Shown here: positions 1-10,700 of the stretch, in pieces
Numbering within the stretch: the stretch's first letter is position 1
Layout: the number at the start of each line of letters is the position of its first letter
NCBI RefSeq assembly: GCF_019059575.1
Contig: NW_024882308.1
Coordinates: 267,915 to 331,914 of the forward strand
Direction: 5' to 3'
DNA from: Amphibalanus amphitrite
Taxonomy: Eukaryota; Arthropoda; Thecostraca; Balanomorpha; Balanidae
DNA length: 64,000 bases
Translations under genes and position numbers: made by a program
Notes under the pieces: generated by a model
Seen by the model: the letters and a program-made list of their open reading frames with translations, nothing else
Databases searched by the model: none
Told to the model about the DNA's origin: nothing

Positions 1-172
1 GGTCCGACGTCGGCCCGACGTCGGCTGGACCTCGGCTGGACGTCGGAACATGCGGGCATATCCGACATCCAGCCGACGTCGTGCCGAGGTTGGACCGACG
101 TCGGGCCGACGTCGGCATGCTGACGCCGAGTTGCCGACGTCACCCCGACGTCGGCCGACGTCGGGCCGACGT
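1..172. repeat. GACGTCGGC minisatellite, cut by the window start
   Basis: Short direct repeats built on GACGTCGGC, with variants such as GACCTCGGCTG, run from the window edge to about 172. The unit is partly self-complementary (GCCGACGTCGGC), so single strands could fold. The short frame that reads through it is a by-product of the repeat and is not a gene. The left limit lies outside the window. Confidence 0.8.
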
Positions 173-1847
173 CGGCATGTTTACTGGGTTGTTTACGTAG
201 GTCTCTATTTCCGGTTCTGCGTCTTGAGGAGCAGCGTGGGTAGGTGCTGATGTTGGTTTTGGGTGTTGTTTTTGTTGTTTTTACAGAAGATTCCTAAGAT
301 TTTGATGCCCTCTTTATATCACAGAACTTGCTATTGCGCACATCACTCAAAACTGCGTTTTATTGTCATTCTGTTGAATGTATTATGCTGCGGCGTTAGT
401 GGCGCGTTTTTTGTCAATATTTTGTTGACCGGAAATGGAGTGGATGGGGCAAGACGCCTACCCGATGCATGGGGCAAGACGCCCCCAGTTTTCTGAAAGG
501 GGGGCGTTTTGCACGGTGGTGAGAGCTTGGGTGAGAGTGCAGGGTAGCGCCCTGTAGGTCGGGGCCGAAAAGGCCTCTCCCTGTCCTTTTTTGCTGATAT
601 ATCCTAAACGACTGCGGATATCGTCACCAAACTTTCAGAACTCCTCCGGGCATCCATTTTACACATTGCAACAAAATTTTATCCCAAAGGCTATGATAGG
701 TTGACCACAAATGACGTCAGAATGACGTCAAGTTCTGCCATGTTCATCATTTTCTGTTGATGGATGGGGTGGGGGCGCTTTGCACATGGGTGTGGGCGTA
801 TTACTTAGGGTATGGGGCAAAACGCCCTTTTGTAAGGGTATGCGAAAACCTTTTTGGGGGGTTAAATACCACACGCAGGTGTCTTTTCTTGGTCTCAAAG
901 CGTAGTAAAAAGAATGAGCTACATGTTGGTGCCCAAAGGTTTGTTTGAGTGTCAGAAGGTTTCGCGCTTAAGGGGGGCGTTTTTGACCTATTCACCCTAC
1001 ATTGTTCGTCAAACACATACTTCGCTATCTGAGGTCACTGATACCAGGTCAGGTCACAGAGGTCAGGTCACTGGGGGTCACAATATGAAAGTGTCGTGTG
1101 ATAGGGGAGAGCGGGGCCAGTTGAAACACGGGGTCAGATGAAACATGGCTTTATTTTCAACAGTATGCAACATATGGCGTTGCCGACACCACTGCGCATC
1201 CGCGCTCGACCACTTCCTTTGTCAACGGCGTTTGGGCGACAAACGGACGGTAATTTTGATTTGACACTTGTTTTTGTGTTTTTAGGGGCGTTTGGGAGAA
1301 ATCGTTCTTATGAATATTTTGTGATATCTCATATACCTTTGTTTGCTGAAAGAAGAACTCCTGGCTCCGGACTAACACCTTATTTGGCCCTTCATTCAGC
1401 ATGATGCCGTCCCTCCAGCTCGTTTGACATGTGCTTTACGGCGTGTGCGAGATGGCGGGAGCGGATGGGTTCAATTGAAACGCTTCTCTGAGGGTCAGTT
1501 GAAACAGGGCCACAGGCCGTTTCAATGGACCCCGGTGACCTTTGCAATGGTTATTCTTCAGGGGCTGAAAACATTAAAGGAAATAGTCCACCTTTGAAAT
1601 GAGCTTTTAAACTGAAATAGTAGTTTAATAGAGCTCAATTTTTGACCCCTTTTTCTCCAGCCTTTTGCTTGAAAGCACACTATAGCCTGAGATATTTCTC
1701 ATTTTTCTCATCCGCCCATTTTACCATAGTCTATGTACTTTATGTCACCTATTATAAGGAACTTTGCACTTTTAGCTTTCCAACAACCTATTGAATGTAG
1801 CATTTGGAAAAGTAAACCGGACAAAATATATCCTTAAGAAAGTGGCC
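173..1847. other. No gene seen; fragments of transposon families
   Basis: No convincing coding exon is present. Around 430-530, 780-850 and 970-1290 there are several copies of a GGGGCAAAACGCCC-like motif in both orientations, suggesting eroded ends of an inverted-repeat element. The stretch at about 545-760 resembles 57690-57890, the left part of a TTAA-flanked element, so it is an old fragment of that family. AGGTCA motifs cluster at 1030-1080. Confidence 0.55.
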
Positions 1848-1851
1848 TTAA

Positions 1852-3028
1852 CCCGCGCCCCACTGGGGTCTGTGTATAACACGCCCTACTGGGGGGGGGG
1901 GGGCTATTCATAGCCCCCCCTCCTAACTCCGAAACTACTGGGCCGATCGTCAAAATTCAAACGGCGTCTGATAGCCCCGGAAAAACTGTCGAGCGAAACC
2001 TAATTTCATTGACCTCGAGGTCACCGATGACGTCACAGGTCAGGTCAAAGTAAAAATTATTAGCACTTTGGCTTGTTCACATTTTGGGCTCTGGCCGCCG
2101 TCTTACAAGTCAGATCAGGCTCATTTTTGGTTTCCACACTCGTGAACAGATGCTCTAGATACCTTGAGGGTACCAAACTTGTACTTTGATTTTCAGGTCA
2201 GGGTCAGGTCATCACAGGTCACGAAAATATTATATCATGCGTCGGTCACGTGACACATGTTTTATGGTCCATTTAGGCCATAGATTTCGAATTTGATGTC
2301 GTCTGTGTCATTCGAGGTCATTTTGAGTCGAATTTAGCTTAGGTCAGGTCACTTTCAGGTCAAAAAAGGTCAAATTTTGAAGTTAAAATTTTCAACAAAA
2401 AAGGTGTCTATTGGATGCAGTTTGAGCTCAGGAACACGATGGTCCCATTTATATTGGTGTACGATGTCAAATACGTACTGAAAAAGTGATTTGAAAAATT
2501 AATAATTGTGAATTGTTTGCAATAATGCGTATAACTTGGCCATATTTGAAGATATTTAGCTAAAACTTGCTAGAGTTAGTCATAATCATGCGTTCTGTCA
2601 CATATGTTCCGGTTTTTTCGAAAAGTCAAAAACTTTTTGAAAAAAATATAAAAATATAAATTTTGAATATTATTATATAAAATTTTCGCAATTTTCAAAA
2701 TTTTGAAAATCCGAGATAGCAGTTTGATAGCGCGGTCAATTCTGAGTCCTTTCATGCAAAGAAATTGGATCTAGCTTAAAAACTGAGCTCTTGGGAGCGA
2801 TTGCCGTGGTTCAATGTTTTGCGTCGAAATCGGACGAACATGACGTCACTCTGACGTCATTTCCGGCCGACCTATGGTAGCTACGAAGTTCAAATTTTGA
2901 CACAAGGTGTCAAATTGATGCAGCCGAAGGTACTGAAAGTTTGGCGTTGATACGTCAAGCGGTTTGGAAGTTATTGCAGAAAAACGGGAGGGGGGGCTAT
3001 AAATAGCCCCCCCCCAGTGGGGCGCGGG
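1852..3028. mobile_element. TTAA-flanked non-autonomous element, CTATTCATAG subfamily
   Basis: The TIRs begin CCCGCGCCCCACTGGGG on the left and end with the complement on the right. TTAA is directly duplicated at 1848-1851 and 3029-3032. Just inside the TIRs are palindromes: a G run, CTATTCATAG and a C run at about 1890-1920, and a G run, CTATAAATAG and a C run at about 2990-3016. The interior has no ORF and many AGGTCA motifs. TTAA duplication with CCC-starting TIRs is typical of piggyBac-type elements, but Kolobok-type also uses TTAA, so the superfamily is an inference. Confidence 0.8.
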
Positions 3029-3032
3029 TTAA

Positions 3033-4810
3033 AGAGGAAAACATCCCATTCAGGGCTGGGAAATCTCTCATACTTTCATACTCCAGTAGGTAGCAGATAT
3101 CGCTTTATTGTTCCATCAATTGTAGCAAAATGAACATTTCTCTCTTCCGTACATCATAAAGAAAAATACAATAAAAACATCAAAATTCGCACATTTTCAA
3201 AATAGAGGTACTACCAGCCAGTGATCTCGTCGGCGAATAAGAGCAAAACATCTCTGTAAGACTAACACAAGTTCAAAACGTCAGCTTTGTGCTCCATTTT
3301 ATGACGAATCTGGCGGCTCTTTGTAGCAGTTTCAATTGTAGCATCACTAATTCTTCATACTCTGAGTCGTGTAACAAAAGGTATCTGCTACGCCTTTTTA
3401 TGCGCTATCTTTTTTATGAATATTGCAAAAAGGAGTTTCATTATTTGTGAAATATTCAAATTACATATTTACGAAACAAAACAAATTGTTTTTAAAGGGG
3501 CATTGTTCAATGATCAATAAAAATACGAAAAGAATCAACTCATTCTGCCCATGGCATCTCTAAAAAGCCATCTTTTATGATACAGTGCCCTGTAACGTCT
3601 TTTATCCTTTTTGATGACGTCATATACAATTTTATTCAGTTTTTAATGTATAATATTGTTAAAATCATACTTATTTGAACCAAATTAGAGTTTGAAAGAA
3701 CTAATGAACATTTTTTGTAAGTTTTATTGAGAAATTGTGTCAAAAATATGCAAATTACGTCATTGCTGCTTGTGTATTTTGTTGATGCATTGTTTCTGGC
3801 GCATTAGAGACAATTCTAGTTGTCGTTTCGCGTGGATAGTTCAGTTGAGTTTGATGAGTGTTTCTGGGTGTTTTTGAATTATTTCAGCTATTTTAGCTTT
3901 TATTTTGCCTCTATTTTGGGGAAGTGGGATATTCCAGGCCTAATTTCAAGTGTTGCAATGACAACTGTCCCTAAAGCGGCGTGCAGTACACAGTTAAAGA
4001 GCAAGGTAGCCGCCCAGCACGCAAAGCAAGATGTGTGAAGATATAGGGAGATACCTAAGATCGATTGGCGCAGAAGGTGAGATCTGATTTAAATATTGAT
4101 CAAGTAACGCCCAGAAAAGAATTTTTTATTTACTTTTTTACATGTTCAATTAATTATTGTATTAACGCTAAACCTTGATTGGTGGCAACTGGCAACTTTT
4201 GTACAGCGGGCTCGGCATGCACAATGATTGTAAATTGTTGACCAGACTGAGCAGCCAAATCAACCTGATTTCTTTCAAATACTTTCTGCCTGAGTAGGCT
4301 GATACAATCTGAATCCTGAAGTTGCTGGAATGCTGATAGGAAAATTCTAGGGATCACTGGAGCTCTCTGGTGCTCTCAGGTGGTGCTGGAACTTGCCCTG
4401 AGAAAGCCCTACAGCACCTTATTTTGATATTTGTATGCTTTTTCTAAACCTGAGTAGTGAGTACCTACAAAGAGTAAAAAATAAGAAAAAGGACATTCAC
4501 AGGGGACATAAGCAAGACACTATCTGTTTTTGTTTGTGCAACCAACTAAATAAAAACATTCAAAGCTCAATTTGAGAATAGATAGAAAATGAAAGTGGAA
4601 AGCTCTGTCCAGAATTTTGATTACTTGTAAAATCATTTTCTCTAGCAGAAATGATGTGAGGAACATTTGTGGCAATGTAGCTAATAAAGAGTTTCTTGTA
4701 TTATCTGGTATGTAGCAGATTCAGCATTTTTCCCAGCCCTGATCCCATTGTTAAAGGATATATGGTGCAATTGACCCCATGGGCTGGTTCAATTGACCCT
4801 CGCATCGGGG
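3033..4810. other. AT-rich stretch, no gene recognised
   Basis: Low-GC DNA with only short frames. No splice-bounded frame resembles a known family and there is no clear repeat structure. Around 4750-4830 are short motifs like those flanking the G/C-tract elements, just before the 153-bp array. Confidence 0.5.
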
Positions 4811-4817
4811 TCATTTG

Positions 4818-5590
4818 AAACGGGCGTAGAGCTGCAATAGGCGAAAACGTAAAGTTGACCTTTTGAGGTCACCGAGGTCACATGAGGTCACCATATTCGA
4901 AACGGCTGATGAAATCGCATACGCTGAATCGACTGGTGGTGTTTTCGTCACGATCGGCCCAGTAGTTCCTGAGTTATAGAATGGCTGCAATAGGCGAAAA
5001 CGTAAAGTTGACCGTTTGAGGTCACCGAGGTCACATGAGGTCACCATATTCAAAACGGCTGTTGAAATCGCATACGCTGATTCGACTGGTGGTGTTTTCG
5101 TCGCGATCGGCCCAGTAGTTCCTGAGTTATAGAATGGCTGCCACAGGCCACATTGGTCATGTGACCTCCCAAGGTCACCGAGGTCACCTGGGGTCACCAT
5201 ATTCGAAACGGCTGATGAAATCGCATACGCTGAATCGACTGGTGGTGTTTTCGTCACGATCGGCCCAATAGTTCCTGAGTTATAGAATGGCTGCAATAGT
5301 CGAGAACGTAAAGTTGACCTTTTGAGGTCACCGAGGTCACCTGAGGTCACCATATTCGAAACGGCTGATGAAACCGCATACGCTGAATCGACTGGTGGTG
5401 TTTTCGTCACGATCGGCCTAGTAGTTCCTGAGTTATAGAATGGCTGCAATAGGCGAAAACGTAAAGTTGACCTTTCGAGGTCACCGAGGTCACCTGAGGT
5501 CACCATATTCGAATCGGCTGATGAAATTGCATACGTTGAATCGACTGGTGGTGTTTTCGTCACGATCGGTCCAGTAGTTCCTGAGTTATA
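4818..5590. repeat. 153-bp tandem satellite, five copies
   Basis: The marker GAGTTATAGA recurs at 4971, 5124, 5277, 5430 and 5583, an exact period of 153 bp. Each unit holds a cluster of AGGTCA-type motifs and a block ending in CGGCCCAGTAGTTCCTGAG. A related block (CTACTGGGCCGATCG) lies near the ends of TTAA-flanked elements elsewhere in the window, so the satellite probably grew from such an element. Because 153 is 51 codons, one minus-strand frame stays open for 286 codons (5671-4811). No signal peptide, known domain or splice site supports that frame as a gene. Confidence 0.85.
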
Positions 5591-5671
5591 GAATGGCTGC
5601 AAGGGTGGCGGTCGAATAGTGTTGTCCAAAAAGAGCGCTAGCAGCGCGCCACTCGACGCCGCAATTGTCAA

Positions 5672-7441
5672 AAGCGGCGTGTTAGTATGCTTTATTATGA
5701 ATGATGCAAGGAATGATGTGTGTAAAAGTGAGTTTTATGTTGGAATAATTAATAATAATGGAGGAATTGGTTGGAATAAAATAAGTTATTTTTATTCTAT
5801 TGGTTGAAGTTTTTATTCAAAAGATTTCGGTCTATAGCATTGATATTTACTGAAAATACCTTCGTTTGAATAAATTGCAGATATTTGGCAACTGAAGTGT
5901 TAGGTAGCCCAAATTGAAATGATACGTAAAAAGGTAAGAGACACCCTGATTATCATTTGAGGAACGAAAATATATGAATTTCCCTTATAAGACTCGCTCA
6001 ATATGCTATTCCGCGGTTTATGCCCCGAGGGTGTCCGAGGGTTTCCGTTAGTTTGTTGTTGGAGTCCGCTCGCCGGCGAGCCGACGTCACCACCTGTGAC
6101 GTCGGCTTGCGAAATGAGTCATACCCTGCACACAAAGTAGCCGGCTGCCGAACAGCGCCCTGAGAAAATCATATGCACTGTGAGAAAATTGAATGTTGAT
6201 TTTTAAACATGTGATATCTTCCTGATAATTTCTATATCAATATGCAGTGGTGGATCCAGGGGGGCAAAATGGGCATTTGCCCCCCCCCCCAAACGGCATA
6301 ATTTTAGCATTACGCCTATGGACGAGGCATGGAAAGAATCGATAAATTGTTATGGTTTGCCCCTCAAAAAACTCTGAGCTGGATAGCCTCTGTCAATATG
6401 TACATTTTTGGACGAAATTAGAACAGTGGTGACGTCATGCTGTCAAACTTGTATTACAATGTAACATATAAACTATGGACGGAACCGCTTACTTGAATAT
6501 AACCTCGGCAACAGCGAAAAACAAATTTTCCCCCAAATTTGTTGACACTGTCCCATTGTACCGACATTGGGTGCCTGCTGCCTCCAGTGACGTCATCATC
6601 ATAGTATGTTAATTTTTTCAATGAACAATTTCTGGGTAGGTACTTATTGTGCACAATTTAAAATCAAATATTCTTTTCAGTAAGAAATTATTGGCCAGGC
6701 GCTGAAGCTGCCAAGTGCCAAAACTCTGTGAGAGCTCAGAGCTTCGATAATGAACTTGGAGCCAGCACCTTTTGAAAAAAACTGTAGTGGCTGCATGCTT
6801 CTGTTAGATGTGTTGTTACACAAATCGTGTATACTGCTAAATGCTAATTAGAAATGACAGGTATGCTCTTTTATGTGTTTTTAGGTTGTTGAGTTTTTAG
6901 GTTGGTATGTAACGTTAATGTTATATGCCGTACAACTGATTAATTAGTTCAGACATAATTCTTGAGAAGTCGGCTATGACCGTGGAGCTCAAGCTGTAGC
7001 TATGGGCAAATACAAGCTATGAGTCTGTGAAATAGAAGGTAAACAAATTTGATGAAATTGATCGTCTGTGAATTCTTGTGAAATCAATGTGCGCCAACCA
7101 GTTTTCTCAGTAATTCAGCTAGCAATTTTTGTGCTGTGTTCAAAAAGACGTTTACAGTGAAGGGCAAACTTAAAATAAACGAACTATATCTAATTTGTTT
7201 TGTTTTGGGTGTTCTTATTGACACAGCCTTGGATATCTGTATTGGAGACTGGAGTAGGTATTTTTTCCTCATTATGGTAGGCATGATCCCTGACTAAAAT
7301 GACTTTGGTTTGGATGTTTTGTGTGGCTGTTTGAACTTTTAAAAGGCATATGTTCTGTGTTGATCTCATTACCTTTGTTTTGCTCATTCAAATGGTAGTT
7401 CTACCCAGTACCCTTACATGCCAAAATTTGTGCCTTTGCAG
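5672..7441. other. No gene seen; old MITE copies upstream of TIM22
   Basis: About 6420-6790 is an eroded relative of the inverted-repeat element at 59246-59772; it shares blocks around GTGACGTCA and a GAGCCAGC...TTTTGAAAAAAA end. About 7085-7195 matches one end of the elements at 19465-20530 (TTCAAAAAGA, TTACAGTGA). Near 6250-6290 there is a GGATCCAGGGGGGCAAAATGGGC block with a C run, like transposon ends elsewhere. No promoter motif for TIM22 could be picked with confidence. Confidence 0.5.
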
Positions 7442-7446
7442 CTACA

Positions 7447-7708
7447 ATGATTTCAGACATCAGAGAAGCTCCTGGTCAACATCATTACACTAGTACAGAT
7501 GCAAGAGTTTTTGAATCAGTGTATGGACTTTCATTGGAAAAGATGGATGATGTTTGTAAATACATGATGCTGAATCCAAGAAGATATAGAGAGAATATTC
7601 AAGTACCTACTATTCTGACTCCTCCATACATCAAAACAAGAGAAGAAAAGATGGTGCAAGCTTTCTTTGAAAGCTGTCCGTTCAAGGCTGGCATCAGTGG
7701 CATTGCAG
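7447..7708 (+). CDS. TIMM22: TIM22 coding exon 1
   Basis: This exon encodes residues 1-87 and one base of codon 88. It ends at a CAG/GTCAGG donor. It carries the variable matrix-side N-terminus and the conserved ESCPFKAG block that opens the first membrane segment. A possible acceptor at 7440-7441 would place only 5 bases of 5' UTR before the ATG in this exon. Confidence 0.9.
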
Positions 7709-10700
7709 GTCAGGTTAAAGTGCTAACATTGATTTAATACTAGGCACCTACTTACCACCTATCCCTGACAATGTAGAAGGTTATTGTCACTCATTTCAAC
7801 ATTGTTTTGAACTCAGGTTAAGATTAAACCTTTACCTATCTAATTGGGTATAAGGGTGTGTCATTTCAATATTTTTCCTCCAATGCTTTTCTACAGTACT
7901 TTCAATACTTTTTGTGTTAGGGACCTTGACTTTTTCTCTCAGATCAAGCGCTCCCACTGATTTGTCTTTTGCTTATGAGGGTGTGTATCATTATGCTACA
8001 TCGCCAACGTCTCACGATTCGTTGCATATGTCTTTTCACGGCAAACATAGAACGAAACATACCCCGCGTTCGATGTCTCTAGGACGACGAAGATTCTACG
8101 TCGCCCGGCCAATCACGTTCCATAACATTAACCTCTATAGTAACCTTATAGAGGGCTTTTATTAATGTCAGTGGTCCATAACCGCAGCCGGGCCCCCGCT
8201 GACCTTGAACGGGATGGCCGGACGGCGTAGAATCTTCGTCGTCTAAGAGACATCGAACGTGGGGAAAATCAGAGGCCGGTTTTACCCGTTTTACCAACAG
8301 AAAAAAGTCGCCTGCTGGATTTTCCTCAACCCGCGCCCCACTGGGGTCTGTATAACAGGCCTCCTGGGGGGGGGGGGGGGGGGCTATTCATACCACCCTC
8401 CCAACTCCGAAACTACTGGGCCGATCGTCAAAATTCAAACTGCGTCTAATAGCCCCGGAAAAACTGTCTGGCGCAACCTACTTTCATTGACCTTGAGGTC
8501 ACTGATGACGTCACAGGTCAGGTCAAATAAAAATTATCGTTGTTTGGCTTGTTCACAATTTGGGCTCTGGCCGCCGTCTTACAAGTCAGATCAGGCTCAT
8601 TTTTGGTTTACACGCTCGTGAACAGCTGCTTTAGATACCCTGAGGGTACCAAACTTGGGGGAGACTAAATGCTTACTTCGAAATCCAAGCTGCGTTGCGG
8701 CATTGGCGGTTATGTGCGGCGTGTATGCCGCATGATTAGTAAGCGGCGACCACTAAATTAAAAACTCAATAGCTTTGACCTGTTTTCAATGGATAACACT
8801 GCATACCAAAAATGACCATCGCTCTCGTCATTACGGAGCGAGCGAAGCGAGCGTAGTCTTTCCTTAGATTAACGGAAATTTCTGAGTATGAGCGGCCGGC
8901 CGGCCGTGGTCACGCTTTTGCGAGGCTTATATCTCAGCAACCACTTGACCGATTTACATGCGGTAATTTTTGTAGGGTAGCTTCATTCCTTCTACCAAGT
9001 ATTGGACTATTCCCGATGCATGTGGGTGACCCCTTATGCACGTGCCACGTGCAAAACGAAGAGGTGTCACTTTTGCAATTGTTGCAATATCTCGGTAACT
9101 ACTTGGCCGATTGCGCTGAAAGTTGGCATGTAGGTAGGCACCCACTATGCAATGCATATCCATGTGCCAGAGTTGGGGTGCTGCTGCACGTGCGCACGTG
9201 CAGGGGTCGATTCCAGATCTCGAGAACGGCTGGACCGATTGCGCTCAAATTTGGTACACGGTTACGGAGCAGTTAGTAGGGTGCCGTGCAAAAGTCAGTT
9301 GGGACCCATTTTGCACGTGCGCACGTGCAGGGTGCCGCTTCCAGATCTCGAGAACGGCTGAGCCGATTGTGCTCAAATTCGGCACATCGCTAGAGACCGG
9401 TTAGTAGGGTGCCGTGCACAAGTCAGTTGGAGGTACCCCCTCGAAATTTTGCACGTGCAAGGGTCACCCTCTCGCCCGCTCCGTTAGTCGCCCCAAAAGG
9501 CGTTATACTGGTAGGATATTTAGATTTAAATAACTAACTTATCTACATCATCGTTTTGAGCCAAATTAATACTTTCAACTTGACCCTCGCCCGTATTGGT
9601 GTTTTTCCAGCCGCGAACGTATAAGGTATAACCCCTTGCCGTTTCGCTCCTGATCAAGCTAGAGCTTCGCGGAAAAACGAGCGTGTTGCCCGTGACGAGA
9701 GGAAGCCGATGATACCCAATTTTAAGGTCCTAGGTCATCGGTTGACCTTCCAGGTCAGGTCAGGGAAAATTGGGACCTGTTAGAACGTCGTAGTGTGGCT
9801 GCTATGGGTTTTTTTCGGGGTGCTGATCACGAATATCATGCTAGTTTTGATCACAGATGTTTTCATTCATTTAGGCCTGGTCGGGTCAGGTCAGGTCAGG
9901 TCAACCAGTAGAGGTCCTGCCGGGTATTTGTAGTAGGTGTCAACCGCCTCTGACAGCCTCGTAACATGTTACGAAGGCACCAGAACTACTTTGTAAACGT
10001 TCATGTGGCTGCTAAATTCGAATTCAGTTCGAAAAACTGGCCTAGAAACATGTCAAACTCGAAAAAGTGAACCGAGGTCACCAAAGGTCAGTGACCTGAC
10101 CTGACCTTCAGGTGACCTTGACACCCACCCTAATGCATGGGGCAACATCATTACGGAGCGAGCGAAGCGAGCGTAGTCTTTCCTTAGATTAACGGAAATT
10201 TCTGAGTATGAGCGGCCGGCCGGCCGGCCGGCCGGCCGGCCGTGGTCACGCTTTTGCGAGGCTTATATCTCAGCAACCACTTGACCGATTTACACGGGGT
10301 AATTTTTGTAGGGTAGCTTCATTCCTTCTTCCAAGTATTGGACTATTCCCGATGCATGTGGGTTACCCCTTATGCACGTGCCACGTGCAAAACGAAGAGG
10401 TGTCAGTTTTGTAATTGTTGCAATATCTCGGTAATTACTTGGCCGATTGCGCTGAAAGTTGGCATGTAGGTAGGCACCCACTAGGCACTGCATATACATG
10501 TGCCAGAAATGGGGTGCTGCTGCACGTGCGCACGTGCAGGGGTCGTTTCCAGATCTCGAGAACGGCTGGACCGATTGCGCTCAAATTTGGTACACGGTTA
10601 GGGACCGGTTAGTAGGGTGCCGTGCACAAGTCAGTTGGGACCCATTTTGCACGTGCGCACGTGCAGGGTGCCGCTTCCAGATCTCGAGAACGGCTGGGCC

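Noticed and set aside
4811-5671. 286-codon minus-strand frame read as a repeat protein
   Set aside because: It is exactly explained by a 153-bp satellite; no start context, domain, signal peptide or splice site supports it.
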